Notes under the pieces: model-generated
Told to the model about the DNA's origin: nothing
What the model saw: the letters and a program-made list of their open reading frames with translations, nothing else
The model's database searches: none
Part shown: positions 43,714 through 52,618 of the stretch, piece after piece
Layout: each line of letters opens with the position of its first letter
Position numbering within the stretch: the stretch's first letter is position 1
NCBI GenBank assembly: GCA_051879315.1
Contig: JBJELW010000083.1
Span: 1 to 55,204, forward strand
From: Roseburia_C sp051879315
GTDB taxonomy: Bacteria > Bacillota > Clostridia > Lachnospirales > Lachnospiraceae
Reading direction: 5' to 3'
Length of the DNA: 55,204 nt
Program-made: the position numbers and the translations under genes

Positions 43714-45045
43714 CTACTCATATCGCAGCGCATCGATGGGTGACATCTTTGCTGCACGCTTAGCCGGATAGGAACCAAAAATGATACCGATCAGCATGGA
43801 GAATACCACGGAAATCACGATGGCCGTTATGGACGGGCGCACTGTCAGGCTGAGCATAGAACTGATTTCTGTTGCATAGGAAGCCACCAGCATGGCTGCC
43901 ACCTTGGACAAAAGGAATCCATTTAGCATACCGATTAGAATACCGATGACTCCACCGATAAGACAGATCACCACCGCCTCCGTCAAAAACTGGGTATGGA
44001 TGCTTCTGTTCTTTGCGCCCAGAGCCTTTCGGATACCAATCTCCTTGGTACGCTCCACCACACTTACCAGCATGATATTCATTACGCCCACACCACCTAC
44101 AATCAGGGATATGGCTGCTATGACAGATATTGCCACTGTAATTACATTCAATACGGTATCGATAATTCCCAGTTCGGAAGCCATATCATAGCATATAAAC
44201 TGGAATTCTCCCGCTTCCCCATACTTGGTTTCATCAAAATAATCTGCGGTTTCCAATGCCAGAAGTGATGCATCTGCCCCTTCTGCTGCCATGATCTCCA
44301 ACATATCAAATCCACTGCCCCGCCATGCATCATCAGACAACTCCATGGCATAGGTAACCGGGATAATAACCGGCGTCTGATAATCCTTTTCCGGAGTATT
44401 GCTACTGCTTGCCCCAAGCCTCTGGGCATCATATTTGTAGACACCTACTACATACAATTTCAACACGGTACCATTGTCCAGAGACACCTCGATCTGTTTT
44501 CCCAGAGGATTTTCTCCATCCAGGGCATATTTTACGAACAGATCCGATACTACCGCCGTAGCCTTGCCCTCCAGACAGTCCGCATCGGAAATCTCTCTTC
44601 CTGCAATCATATCCAAACTATAGGAATCTGCCCAGCCTGCTGTGGAACCGGTTACCATTACCTTCGATGTATAGTTTTCTCCTGTGGTGGTACCACCTCC
44701 CACGTTCCAGGTGGCGATTACACTTTCTACCTCATCCGGAAAAGCTGCCTTATAGTCTAAAATATCCTGATAGGAGATATAATCCTCCTCCTCCATCTCC
44801 GGATATACCCACGTCTCCCAATCCACATCCTCAGGGTAGATTGCATCCACATATCCGTAAATGTAGCTGGCCCCACCCAAATCATTCATGGTATTGGAAA
44901 TGGTAGCCCGCAGGGAAGTTCCTATGGTGGTGATGGTAATCACGGAACTGATTCCGATGATGATACCCAGCATGGTCAGAAAGGAACGAAGTTTATTAGA
45001 CCGGATACTTTCAAAGGCCAGTCTGATACTTTCTCCTAAATTCAT
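43714..45045 (-). CDS. MacB-type ABC transporter permease
   Basis: 443 aa FtsX/MacB-like permease. One N-terminal helix, a large extracytoplasmic domain (about 45-300) and three C-terminal helices (about 300-430). AIEGVGGVGVMNIML-type and RTKEIGIRKALGA motifs are typical. Its ATG overlaps the ATPase stop (ATGA). With the ATPase and the adaptor it makes a tripartite-like exporter adapted to a Gram-positive envelope. Confidence 0.92.
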   Translation of the reverse strand: MNLGESIRLAFESIRSNKLRSFLTMLGIIIGISSVITITTIGTSLRATISNTMNDLGGASYIYGYVDAIYPEDVDWETWVYPEMEEEDYISYQDILDYKAAFPDEVESVIATWNVGGGTTTGENYTSKVMVTGSTAGWADSYSLDMIAGREISDADCLEGKATAVVSDLFVKYALDGENPLGKQIEVSLDNGTVLKLYVVGVYKYDAQRLGASSSNTPEKDYQTPVIIPVTYAMELSDDAWRGSGFDMLEIMAAEGADASLLALETADYFDETKYGEAGEFQFICYDMASELGIIDTVLNVITVAISVIAAISLIVGGVGVMNIMLVSVVERTKEIGIRKALGAKNRSIHTQFLTEAVVICLIGGVIGILIGMLNGFLLSKVAAMLVASYATEISSMLSLTVRPSITAIVISVVFSMLIGIIFGSYPAKRAAKMSPIDALRYE

Positions 45046-45752
45046 GCCTGCTCACCTCCTGTTCTGGTGTCCGACACGATCATGCCGTCCTTTATGGTGA
45101 CAATACGCTCTGTCTCCTTGGCCAGCTCCGGGCTGTGGGTAATGAGCACAATTGTCTTATGTTTCTCCTTGTGAAGATGATGAAAAATATCCATCACCAT
45201 ATGTCCTGTTTTTGAGTCCAAAGCTCCTGTAGGCTCGTCTGCCAGAATGATGGCCGGATCATTCACCATGGCCCGGGCAATGGCCACACGCTGATTCTGT
45301 CCACCTGACAGCTCGTTGGGCTTGTGGCTGGCACGCTCTGTCATGCCCACCATTTCCAAAAGCTCCATGGCCCGTTCCCGTCTGGCTTTTCTGGGAAGTC
45401 CCGCATACATCATGGGCACCTCCACATTCCGCACTGCAGAAGTACGAGGAATGAGACAGAAGTTCTGAAATACAAATCCAATCTTTTTGTTTCGGATCTC
45501 ACTGAGTTTCTCATCCGGGATTTTTCCCATGTCCTCTCCGTCTAAAATGTAACTGCCCTGGGTGGGACGATCCAAGGCACCAATCATGTTCATCAGGGTA
45601 CTTTTTCCGGAACCGGATTCTCCCACGATGGCCACGAACTCGCCCTCATATACCTGCAGATCGATACCGTGGAGAATCTCCAGTTCATTGGGCTGATTCT
45701 CGTAGTATCGTTTGACGATCTGCTTCATGTCAATAATTACTCTTTTTTCCAT
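45042..45752 (-). CDS. MacB-type ABC transporter ATPase
   Basis: 236 aa of the LolD/MacB class. Walker A GESGSGKST, signature LSGGQ, Walker B IILADEPTGALD. The start at 45752 has GGAG upstream; an ATG four codons earlier is possible. It is separated from the adaptor gene by a 131-bp folded element. Confidence 0.92.
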   Translation of the reverse strand: MEKRVIIDMKQIVKRYYENQPNELEILHGIDLQVYEGEFVAIVGESGSGKSTLMNMIGALDRPTQGSYILDGEDMGKIPDEKLSEIRNKKIGFVFQNFCLIPRTSAVRNVEVPMMYAGLPRKARRERAMELLEMVGMTERASHKPNELSGGQNQRVAIARAMVNDPAIILADEPTGALDSKTGHMVMDIFHHLHKEKHKTIVLITHSPELAKETERIVTIKDGMIVSDTRTGGEQA

Positions 45753-45778
45753 GCCAATCTCCAATCCGCGATTATTCG

Positions 45779-45909
45779 TAACTATTCAGTACCTTCATAG
45801 TTACGAGCACAAATCCATGCAAAATTTGCTTCGCAAATGGATTTGTGCTTGCAAAATATACATTTTTTCACGGCATCCGCAGCAAATGCGTATGCCTACT
45901 GAACAGTTA
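45779..45909. repeat. 131-bp MITE-like folded element
   Basis: Terminal arms TAACTATTCAGTA and TACTGAACAGTTA (12 of 13 paired). Inside are GGCATaCGCA/TGCGgATGCC and GCACAAATCC/GGATTTGTGC with bulge ATGCAAA and inner ATTTGC-TTC-GCAAAT. CGTAACTAT and ATAGTTACG can pair alternatively with the terminal arm. No target duplication was seen. Confidence 0.75.
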
Positions 45910-47337
45910 TCATTCCACCACATCTACAGAAAAAATGTCATCTTCGTCAGTAATAACCGTTACTTCTGCACCTTCTTCCACTTCCTCCGGATAACTGATA
46001 ATCAAATCTCCCTCGGAGAGTTCATCGGAAATCACCTCAGTATAATAATCGCTTTCCTGACCGGTGGTTACATCTACACGCTCGATGAGATACATTCCGT
46101 TTTCCTGCTCAATGGCACGGTATACATAGCTGTTGCCGTCCTCGTCTGTGGCAATACTGTCATAAGCCACGGAGAGTGCTTCCTTTGCCTCGGTAAGAAC
46201 AATATTCACCTTAGCCGTCATTCCCAAAAGAAGTTCACTGTCTCCGTCAATGACGATCTCTGCACTGTAACCGCTGCCACTATCGCCGGAATACTCATCG
46301 CCGGAACTGGTGGCAAAATTGATCACCTTGCTGACCGTTGCCTGATACTCCACATCTCCGATGGCATCTGCCTTCACGGTGGCCTTCATACCCTCGGTTA
46401 ACTTCAAGATATCCTTTTCCTTAATGGAAACCGTTACCTTTAAGTTCTCGCTGTCTGCAATCTGCATCAGTGTGCCATTGGGGATGTCACCCTGTGATAC
46501 ATTTAAGGAAGTAATGATTCCGCTCTGCTCTGCCACAATAGTCATCTCATCCAGCTGACGATAAAGCTGTGACAACTGCTTGCTCAGTTCCGTGTTGCCG
46601 CTGCCGGAAATGGCATCAGTATCCAGGCTGTCCTGGGCACTCTGCACCGCTGACGCACAGCTGGTTTCCACCGAAGACTGGGTGCGCTTTGCTGCATCCA
46701 GTGCACTCTTTGCTGACTGCTGCTGCTCGTAAGCTGCATCCGCCACTTCCTGTGCCTCCTGGATAGCCAGCTCGTCCGGTTCTGCAGCCGCCTTGGCATT
46801 ATCCAGTGCCGTCTTGGCATTGTTGTATGCTGTGGTGGCATCGTCATAGGCCTTCTGCGCATCTGTCACATCCTGTGCTGCCTGCGCCACTTCCTTGGTC
46901 TGGGCATCCTTTGCTTCCTTTAAGGAACGCTGTAAAATCTCAGTTTGCTTTGCTGCCAGCTTCTCAGAAGTAGATAACTGACTCTCCAGCTCAGAGATCT
47001 GCTCTCTCACATCAGAATCATCGAAGACGCACAATACATCGCCTTCCTCCACATAATCACCTAAGGATACAGGCAACTCTTTGATCTTGCAATTTAAATC
47101 TGTGGTGACACTGACCACATTCTGGCTCTCCACCTTTCCTGTGGCACTGATGGATGTAGACAGGTCATGCTCTGTCAACGTCTGTGCCTGGGTGCCGTAC
47201 ATATATGCACTGAGCTCACTCATGCTGCTCTTTATCCCCAGAGCCAGCTTGATGACTAAAATAACAAACAGTAATCCCGCTGCTGCTACCACTGCCAATA
47301 TGATCTTGGTCTTCTTCTTCATTTTTTGTTTTGCCAT
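45910..47337 (-). CDS. HlyD/MacA-family efflux adaptor
   Basis: 475 aa. One N-terminal membrane helix (about 10-30). A long coiled coil (about 100-215, rich in Ala/Gln/Glu) is flanked by lipoyl-like halves, and beta-barrel domains follow. It bridges the MacB-type permease to the outside in the known family. It starts the three-gene operon with its own consensus promoter. AAGGAG SD. The antisense frames over the coiled coil look open but are shadows. Confidence 0.9.
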   Translation of the reverse strand: MAKQKMKKKTKIILAVVAAAGLLFVILVIKLALGIKSSMSELSAYMYGTQAQTLTEHDLSTSISATGKVESQNVVSVTTDLNCKIKELPVSLGDYVEEGDVLCVFDDSDVREQISELESQLSTSEKLAAKQTEILQRSLKEAKDAQTKEVAQAAQDVTDAQKAYDDATTAYNNAKTALDNAKAAAEPDELAIQEAQEVADAAYEQQQSAKSALDAAKRTQSSVETSCASAVQSAQDSLDTDAISGSGNTELSKQLSQLYRQLDEMTIVAEQSGIITSLNVSQGDIPNGTLMQIADSENLKVTVSIKEKDILKLTEGMKATVKADAIGDVEYQATVSKVINFATSSGDEYSGDSGSGYSAEIVIDGDSELLLGMTAKVNIVLTEAKEALSVAYDSIATDEDGNSYVYRAIEQENGMYLIERVDVTTGQESDYYTEVISDELSEGDLIISYPEEVEEGAEVTVITDEDDIFSVDVVE

Positions 47338-47372
47338 AACTATCTCCTTGTTTTTTGTATTATTCTCTTAAT

Positions 47373-47401
47373 ACAATAGTATTGTTTTGTGAATTTGTCA
47401 A
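47373..47401 (-). promoter_or_regulatory. Sigma-A promoter with operator of the efflux operon
   Basis: TTGACA, 17 nt, TATTGT on the minus strand. The perfect palindrome ACAATACTATTGT (47373-47385) covers the -10, a likely repressor site. Confidence 0.75.
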
Positions 47402-47462
47402 GTAGCAAATTCTTTTGGCCTACCATTGCACAATGCCTCTAAGCACTCCGCATCCTATTATA

Positions 47463-47502
47463 CGAAAAAGGATTCCAAAAATCTTCATATTTTTGGAATC
47501 CT
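47463..47502 (-). terminator. Terminator of dapF-murE
   Basis: AGGATTCCAAAAAT and ATTTTTGGAATCCT with a 6-nt loop, followed by TTTTTCG on the minus strand. Confidence 0.93.
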
Positions 47503-47535
47503 AAAAACTTCTTAAGAAATTTGTAATATTTCGAA

Positions 47536-49005
47536 TTATGCCTGCATCTCCTGCAGGATTTCCTTGATGAGAACCCGCTCATCCATAGGGTACTTTTTCC
47601 CTTCGATTTCCTGATAATCCTCATGCCCCTTTCCTGCCAGAATCACCACATCCCCATCCTGGGCATGCTCCATGGCATAACGGATAGCCTCCTTCCGGTC
47701 GGGAATGGTAACATAGGCACCACCGCCCCGTTTTGCTCCCACCACAATATCCTCGATGATGGCCTCCGGCTTCTCAAAACGTGGATTATCGGAAGTGATG
47801 ATGGACAGATCTGCCAGTTTTGCAGACACCTCTCCCATCTCAAACCGACGATTGCGGTCACGATTTCCTCCGCAGCCAAATACTGTAACGATCCTTCCCG
47901 GATCATACTCTCGGATAGTCTCTAAAATACTGGTAAGACTCACCGCATTGTGGGCATAATCGATCATCAGGGTATACCGGTCTGATACCGGAATCAGCTC
48001 CACACGCCCCTTCACCTGTACCGTGGCCAGAGCTTGCTGCAGGGTTGCCGGATCATCGGTAAAATGCAGTCCCAAAACAATGGCACACAGGGAATTGTAC
48101 ACACTGAAACGCCCCGGGATATCTACTTTAATAGGAAAATCGGCCTTTCCGGTAAGATCATAGGAAATGCCAAGACTTCCCTGTTCCCGGTAAAGGTGGA
48201 TATTTTTCGCCTGATAATCCGCAGGCTCTGTGATGCCGAAGGTCTCGATCTCACAGGCAGCATGGTCAATCACATGCTTTGCATGGGGATCATCCAGGTT
48301 AATGATACCGTAACGGCAATTCTGAAACAGCAGTTCCTTGCAGGCCAAGTATTCATCAAAATCCTTGTGCTCGTTGGGTCCGATGTGATCCGGCGAAATA
48401 TTGGTAAAGATGCCGTAATCAAAAGTGAAACCAGCCACCCGGTGCAGCATCAGTCCCTGGGAAGAAACCTCCATCACCACACATTCACAGCCTGCTTCCA
48501 CCATCCGGGCAAAGTAAGACTGCACCAGATAAGACTCCGGTGTAGTATTGTTGTTGGGAATGTGTTCCTCTCCAATAATGGTCTCAATGGTTCCAATCAG
48601 TCCGGTCTTTTTTCCAGCACCTTCCAGAATGGCCTTCATCATATAGGTAGCCGAGGTCTTTCCTTTGGTTCCGGTAATTCCCACCGTGGTAAGTTTCTCT
48701 GCAGGATAACCGAAAAAGGCTGCCGCCATCACTGCCAGAGCATACCGGGTGTCTGCCACCTGAATCACGGTTGCCCGGGAAAGCACCGCTGCATCGATAT
48801 CATGTTCCACAATCAGAGCCGCTGCGCCCTTTTCCACCACTTCCACAGCAAAATCGTGTGCATCTTTTACGGTCCCTTTAATGCAGACAAACACATCCTC
48901 GGAACCTACTTTGCGGGAATCGTACACCAGCTCCTTCACAGGAATGTCCACGGAACCGCTCACCACTTCATAATCCAGTCTTTCCAATAAATCCTTTAAA
49001 ATCAT
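47536..49005 (-). CDS. murE: UDP-MurNAc-tripeptide synthetase, meso-DAP type
   Basis: 489 aa Mur ligase that adds meso-diaminopimelate to UDP-MurNAc-L-Ala-D-Glu. ATP loop GTKGKTSATYM, and the specificity motif DNPR (in TSDNPRFEKPE) is the one for meso-DAP. dapF directly upstream makes that substrate, so the pair channels the supply to the wall. The SD is weak (AGGTG). Confidence 0.95.
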   Translation of the reverse strand: MILKDLLERLDYEVVSGSVDIPVKELVYDSRKVGSEDVFVCIKGTVKDAHDFAVEVVEKGAAALIVEHDIDAAVLSRATVIQVADTRYALAVMAAAFFGYPAEKLTTVGITGTKGKTSATYMMKAILEGAGKKTGLIGTIETIIGEEHIPNNNTTPESYLVQSYFARMVEAGCECVVMEVSSQGLMLHRVAGFTFDYGIFTNISPDHIGPNEHKDFDEYLACKELLFQNCRYGIINLDDPHAKHVIDHAACEIETFGITEPADYQAKNIHLYREQGSLGISYDLTGKADFPIKVDIPGRFSVYNSLCAIVLGLHFTDDPATLQQALATVQVKGRVELIPVSDRYTLMIDYAHNAVSLTSILETIREYDPGRIVTVFGCGGNRDRNRRFEMGEVSAKLADLSIITSDNPRFEKPEAIIEDIVVGAKRGGGAYVTIPDRKEAIRYAMEHAQDGDVVILAGKGHEDYQEIEGKKYPMDERVLIKEILQEMQA

Positions 49006-49019
49006 AGCATCGCACCTAC

Positions 49020-49859
49020 CTATTCCTCGATTTCACCGGTAAACACAGTGGTCGCCGGTCCCTCTAAATATACTGTATTCTCATTTCTGTCATAAGTGAT
49101 ATACAGATCGCCGCCCACCAGATGTACCAGCACCCGGTCATCGGTAAGGCCGTTCACGATACATGCCACCGCTGTGGCACAGGCACCGGTTCCACAAGCT
49201 AAGGTCTCGCCGGATCCCCGCTCCCAGACACGCATATTCACTTCGCTGCGGGACAATATCTCAATAAACTCCGTATTCACCCGGTCCGGGAACATGGCAT
49301 GGTGCTCAAAAGCCGGTCCGATTTTCTCAATATCCAGATTCATCACATCCGTCATCTGAGTAATACAATGGGGATTTCCCATGGACACACAGGTCACCGG
49401 ATACTCCTTTCCATCCACCTGTATGATCTCGTGGATTACCTTTTCGCTTCCACTGGGGGAAATGGCCGGAATCTTCTCCGCCTCCAAAATCGGAGCGCCC
49501 ATATTGACACGCACGGAATCCACCTTCCCGTCCGTTACATGCAGCTTCAAAGTTTTAATACCGGATTTGGTCTCCACTGTCACCGTAGTCTGATCTGTCA
49601 TGCCGTAATCATAGACATACTTGCCCACGCAGCGGATGCCATTTCCGCACATATTTCCCTCGGAGCCATCCGCATTATACATACGCATACGAAAATCAGC
49701 GACCTCTGACGGTCCTATGGTAATAAGCCCATCGGAGCCAATGCCAAAATGGCGGTCGCTGACTTTTATCGCAAATTGATTTTCATCCTTTATCTGTTCC
49801 TCAAACACATTCACATAAACGTAATCGTTGCCACATCCGTGCATCTTCGTAAACTTCAT
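49020..49859 (-). CDS. dapF: Diaminopimelate epimerase
   Basis: 279 aa PLP-independent epimerase that converts LL-DAP to meso-DAP for wall and lysine. Active-site cysteines are in MCGNGIRC and ACGTGACA. Full length. GGGAGG SD. First gene of the dapF-murE pair, 14 nt apart. Confidence 0.96.
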   Translation of the reverse strand: MKFTKMHGCGNDYVYVNVFEEQIKDENQFAIKVSDRHFGIGSDGLITIGPSEVADFRMRMYNADGSEGNMCGNGIRCVGKYVYDYGMTDQTTVTVETKSGIKTLKLHVTDGKVDSVRVNMGAPILEAEKIPAISPSGSEKVIHEIIQVDGKEYPVTCVSMGNPHCITQMTDVMNLDIEKIGPAFEHHAMFPDRVNTEFIEILSRSEVNMRVWERGSGETLACGTGACATAVACIVNGLTDDRVLVHLVGGDLYITYDRNENTVYLEGPATTVFTGEIEE

Positions 49860-49893
49860 GATAATACCTCCCGTAGGGTTTTCTCTTATGGAT

Positions 49894-49902
49894 AGTATAG
49901 CA
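49894..49902 (-). promoter_or_regulatory. Extended -10 promoter of dapF-murE
   Basis: TGCTATACT on the minus strand, about 35 nt before the dapF ATG. The -35 (TAGACT-like) is weak. Confidence 0.5.
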
Positions 49903-49923
49903 TTTTCAGTGGTGGAAGTCTAT

Positions 49924-49970
49924 GTGAAATCTGTGGTAGAGCATGAAAATCTCTGGTACTGCGTGAAAAC
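49924..49970. repeat. Imperfect ~20-bp tandem repeat
   Basis: About 2.4 copies of a unit like GTGAAATCTGTGGTAGAGCA, in the spacer between copA and dapF. The divergence between copies is about 25-30%. Confidence 0.45.
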
Positions 49971-49989
49971 ACCCTCTTCGGATGTCGGG

Positions 49990-50199
49990 CTATGAAATCT
50001 CTGTAACCGTGTAATCCTTCGCCTCCACAGTTTCTTTCAGTACATCATCTGCAATCTCGCTGTTTAAGGTAACCACTGCTGTACCATCTTCATGGCTCAC
50101 CGCAGCTTCATCCACCTGGGGCAAGGCCTCAAGTGCTTTCTTTACCGTTGCCTCGCAGTGTCCGCACATCATACCCTGGATTTTCATAGTTTTTGTCAT
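49990..50199 (-). CDS. copZ: Possible separate CopZ copper chaperone by internal start
   Basis: 69 aa HMA protein (Cys12 and Cys15 in MCGHC) in frame with and identical to the CopA C-terminus. An AAGGAGGAAAAGAAT SD stands before an internal ATG at 50199. It would deliver Cu(I) to CopA and CsoR. The SD could arise by chance from the Lys/Glu-rich linker, and use in vivo is not shown. Confidence 0.55.
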   Translation of the reverse strand: MTKTMKIQGMMCGHCEATVKKALEALPQVDEAAVSHEDGTAVVTLNSEIADDVLKETVEAKDYTVTEIS

Positions 50200-52548
50200 A
50201 TTCTTTTCCTCCTTGTTCTTTGTCTGATTTGCTGCTTGTTCTCTTTCTTTTTCCAGATTACCGTTTTGTTTCTTTTTCTTTCTTGTTTCCTTGTCTATAT
50301 GAACCAGATTCAACCGCAGTGCATTGGTCACTACGCAAAAACTGGAAAGACTCATGGCTGCCGCTCCAAACATGGGATTAAGCTGCCAGCCGAACAGTGG
50401 AATCCACACTCCCGCAGCCAGCGGAATCCCAATGACATTGTAGATAAATGCCCAAAAAAGATTCTCATGGATATTCCGCAGGGTTGCCCGGCTCAGGCGG
50501 ATGGCTGCCGGCACATCGGAAAGTCTGCTTTTCATCAGCACCACATCCGCCGCATCCAAAGCAATATCCGTTCCGGCTCCAATGGCAATACCAATATCCG
50601 CTCGGGTCAATGCCGGAGCATCGTTGATCCCGTCTCCCACCATGGCTACCTTTCCCTGCCGTGACAGTTCCCTGATCACCTGCTCCTTTCCCTCAGGCAA
50701 TACTCCTGCAATCACCTCGTCCACGCCGGCCTGTGCGCCAATGGCCTGTGCTGTCAGCTCATGGTCTCCGGTGAGCATCACCACCCGGATTCCCATTTCT
50801 TTCAGCTGCGCCACCGCCTCCGGACCGTCCTCTTTCATCACATCCGCCACCGCAATAATACCTAGAATTTTATCTTCTCTGGCAAAATAAATGGGGGTTT
50901 TCCCTTCTTTTGCCAATGTCTCTTCCCGCTGCTTCCACTGGCCTAAAATGCTGCATTTCTTATTCATAAATCTGGCATTTCCGCCGTACACCGTCTTTCC
51001 CTTTGCCACTGCCTGAAGACCGTTTCCCGCATGTATGGCAAAATCTTCCACTTCCATGACGGAAATTCCCTGTTCCTGCCCATAAGCCACCACTGCCCGG
51101 GCCAGGGGATGCTCACTTTTTACTTCCAGGCTATAGGCATATTCCAAAAGTTCTTCGCGGCTGATTCCCTCCGCAGGCACCACATCCGTCACCTGGGGTT
51201 CTCCCTTTGTAATGGTTCCGGTTTTATCCAGTGCTACGATTTGGGTTCGTCCGGTGGCCTCCAGGGAAGCCGCCGTTTTAAACATAATTCCGTGTCTGGC
51301 TCCCACTCCATTTCCCACCATAATTGCTACTGGTGTGGCAAGACCCAGCGCACAGGGACAGCTGATCACCAGAACGGAAACTGCCCGGGTCAAAGCGTAT
51401 CCTGCGGTCTGTCCAACCAGAAGCCACACAATGCCGGCAATAATCGCCACCCCAATTACCACCGGTACAAAAATACCGGAAACCTTATCTGCCACCTTGG
51501 CAATGGGTGCCTTAGTAGCCGCTGCATCGCTGACCATGCGGATAATCTGGGACAAGGTGGTATCCTCCCCCACCCGTGATGCCTCACAAACCAGGTAACC
51601 GGTCTGATTGATGGTGGCCGCAGACACCGTATCCCCCGGTTCCTTATCCACCGGAATGCTTTCTCCGGTTAATGCCGCCTCATTCACCGCACTATTTCCC
51701 TCTAAGATTACACCGTCCACCGGGATATTTTCACCAGGGCGCACCGCAAACCGGTCTCCCCGGTGCACCTGCTCAATGGGCACCTCCGTCTCCACTCCAT
51801 CCTGAATCAGAATGGCTGTCTGTGGTGCCAGCTTCATAAGATTTTTCAGTGCATCCGTGGTTTTTCCCTTTGAATAAGCCTCCAAGGTTTTCCCAACGGT
51901 GATCAATGTCAGAATCATAGCCGCAGACTCAAAATAAAATTCATGCATATATCCCATGACCGCATCCATATCACCCCGGACCTGAGCATCCGTCATGGCA
52001 AACAAAGCGTAGGTACTGTACAGAAACGATGCCCCCGCTCCCAAAGCCACCAGCGTATCCATATTGGGAGCCCCCTTGATCAGACTCTTAAAACCACTGA
52101 TAAAAAACTTCTGGTTGATCACCATAATAATAATGGTTAAAAGCATCTGAAGCAGCCCCATGGCCACATGATTATCCGCCATCCATCCCGGCAGCGGCCA
52201 GTTCCACATCATGTGTCCCATGGAAAAATACATAAGAATCAGCAAAAATACTACAGACACCCAAAGACGTTTTTTTAGCTGCGGTGTTTCATGATCAGCC
52301 AATGCCTCTGCATCGGCTGACTTACCCGCATCCCCTTTGCTATTTTCCGCTCCTTTTTTCGATGCGTGATATCCCGCATCCTCCACAGCCTTTATGATAG
52401 CCCTGGGATCCGCTGTACCTTCCACACCCATGGAGTTTGTCAGAAGGCTAACCGAGCATGAGGTCACACCCTCCACCCTGGACACCGCCTTTTCCACTCG
52501 GGCACTGCAGGCTGCACAACTCATCCCCGTCACCTGATATTGCTGCAT
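49990..52548 (-). CDS. copA: Copper-exporting P-type ATPase with C-terminal CopZ domain
   Basis: 852 aa P1B ATPase for Cu(I). An N-terminal HMA domain has CAAC (Cys11, Cys14). The CPC motif in VISCPCALG, DKTGTITKGE (phosphorylation), HP and GDGINDAPAL follow. YN and MSLSS residues in the last helices are those for Cu(I). After the last helix a Lys/Glu/Gln linker leads to a second HMA domain (MCGHCEA, residues about 785-852). That domain has its own perfect internal SD. csoR lies just upstream. Confidence 0.95.
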   Translation of the reverse strand: MQQYQVTGMSCAACSARVEKAVSRVEGVTSCSVSLLTNSMGVEGTADPRAIIKAVEDAGYHASKKGAENSKGDAGKSADAEALADHETPQLKKRLWVSVVFLLILMYFSMGHMMWNWPLPGWMADNHVAMGLLQMLLTIIIMVINQKFFISGFKSLIKGAPNMDTLVALGAGASFLYSTYALFAMTDAQVRGDMDAVMGYMHEFYFESAAMILTLITVGKTLEAYSKGKTTDALKNLMKLAPQTAILIQDGVETEVPIEQVHRGDRFAVRPGENIPVDGVILEGNSAVNEAALTGESIPVDKEPGDTVSAATINQTGYLVCEASRVGEDTTLSQIIRMVSDAAATKAPIAKVADKVSGIFVPVVIGVAIIAGIVWLLVGQTAGYALTRAVSVLVISCPCALGLATPVAIMVGNGVGARHGIMFKTAASLEATGRTQIVALDKTGTITKGEPQVTDVVPAEGISREELLEYAYSLEVKSEHPLARAVVAYGQEQGISVMEVEDFAIHAGNGLQAVAKGKTVYGGNARFMNKKCSILGQWKQREETLAKEGKTPIYFAREDKILGIIAVADVMKEDGPEAVAQLKEMGIRVVMLTGDHELTAQAIGAQAGVDEVIAGVLPEGKEQVIRELSRQGKVAMVGDGINDAPALTRADIGIAIGAGTDIALDAADVVLMKSRLSDVPAAIRLSRATLRNIHENLFWAFIYNVIGIPLAAGVWIPLFGWQLNPMFGAAAMSLSSFCVVTNALRLNLVHIDKETRKKKKQNGNLEKEREQAANQTKNKEEKNMTKTMKIQGMMCGHCEATVKKALEALPQVDEAAVSHEDGTAVVTLNSEIADDVLKETVEAKDYTVTEIS

Positions 52549-52572
52549 AATTTCCCTCCCTTGTATAATAGG

Positions 52573-52618
52573 GGAACCATTCCAATACATGAACTTCGTT
52601 CATGTAGGTTCCTCCTCA
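52573..52618. repeat. Stop-linked hairpin repeat, copy C
   Basis: GGAACC/GGTTCC, bulge ATTCCAA, TACATGAAC/GTTCATGTA, triloop TTC, then TCCTCA, whose last three bases are the csoR stop TGA on the minus strand. Stem bases differ from copies A/B but still pair. Confidence 0.8.

Noticed and set aside
46584..46862. Open frames opposite or within the adaptor coiled coil
   Set aside because: Shadows of the Ala/Gln-rich repeats; the adaptor frame is clearly the coding one.
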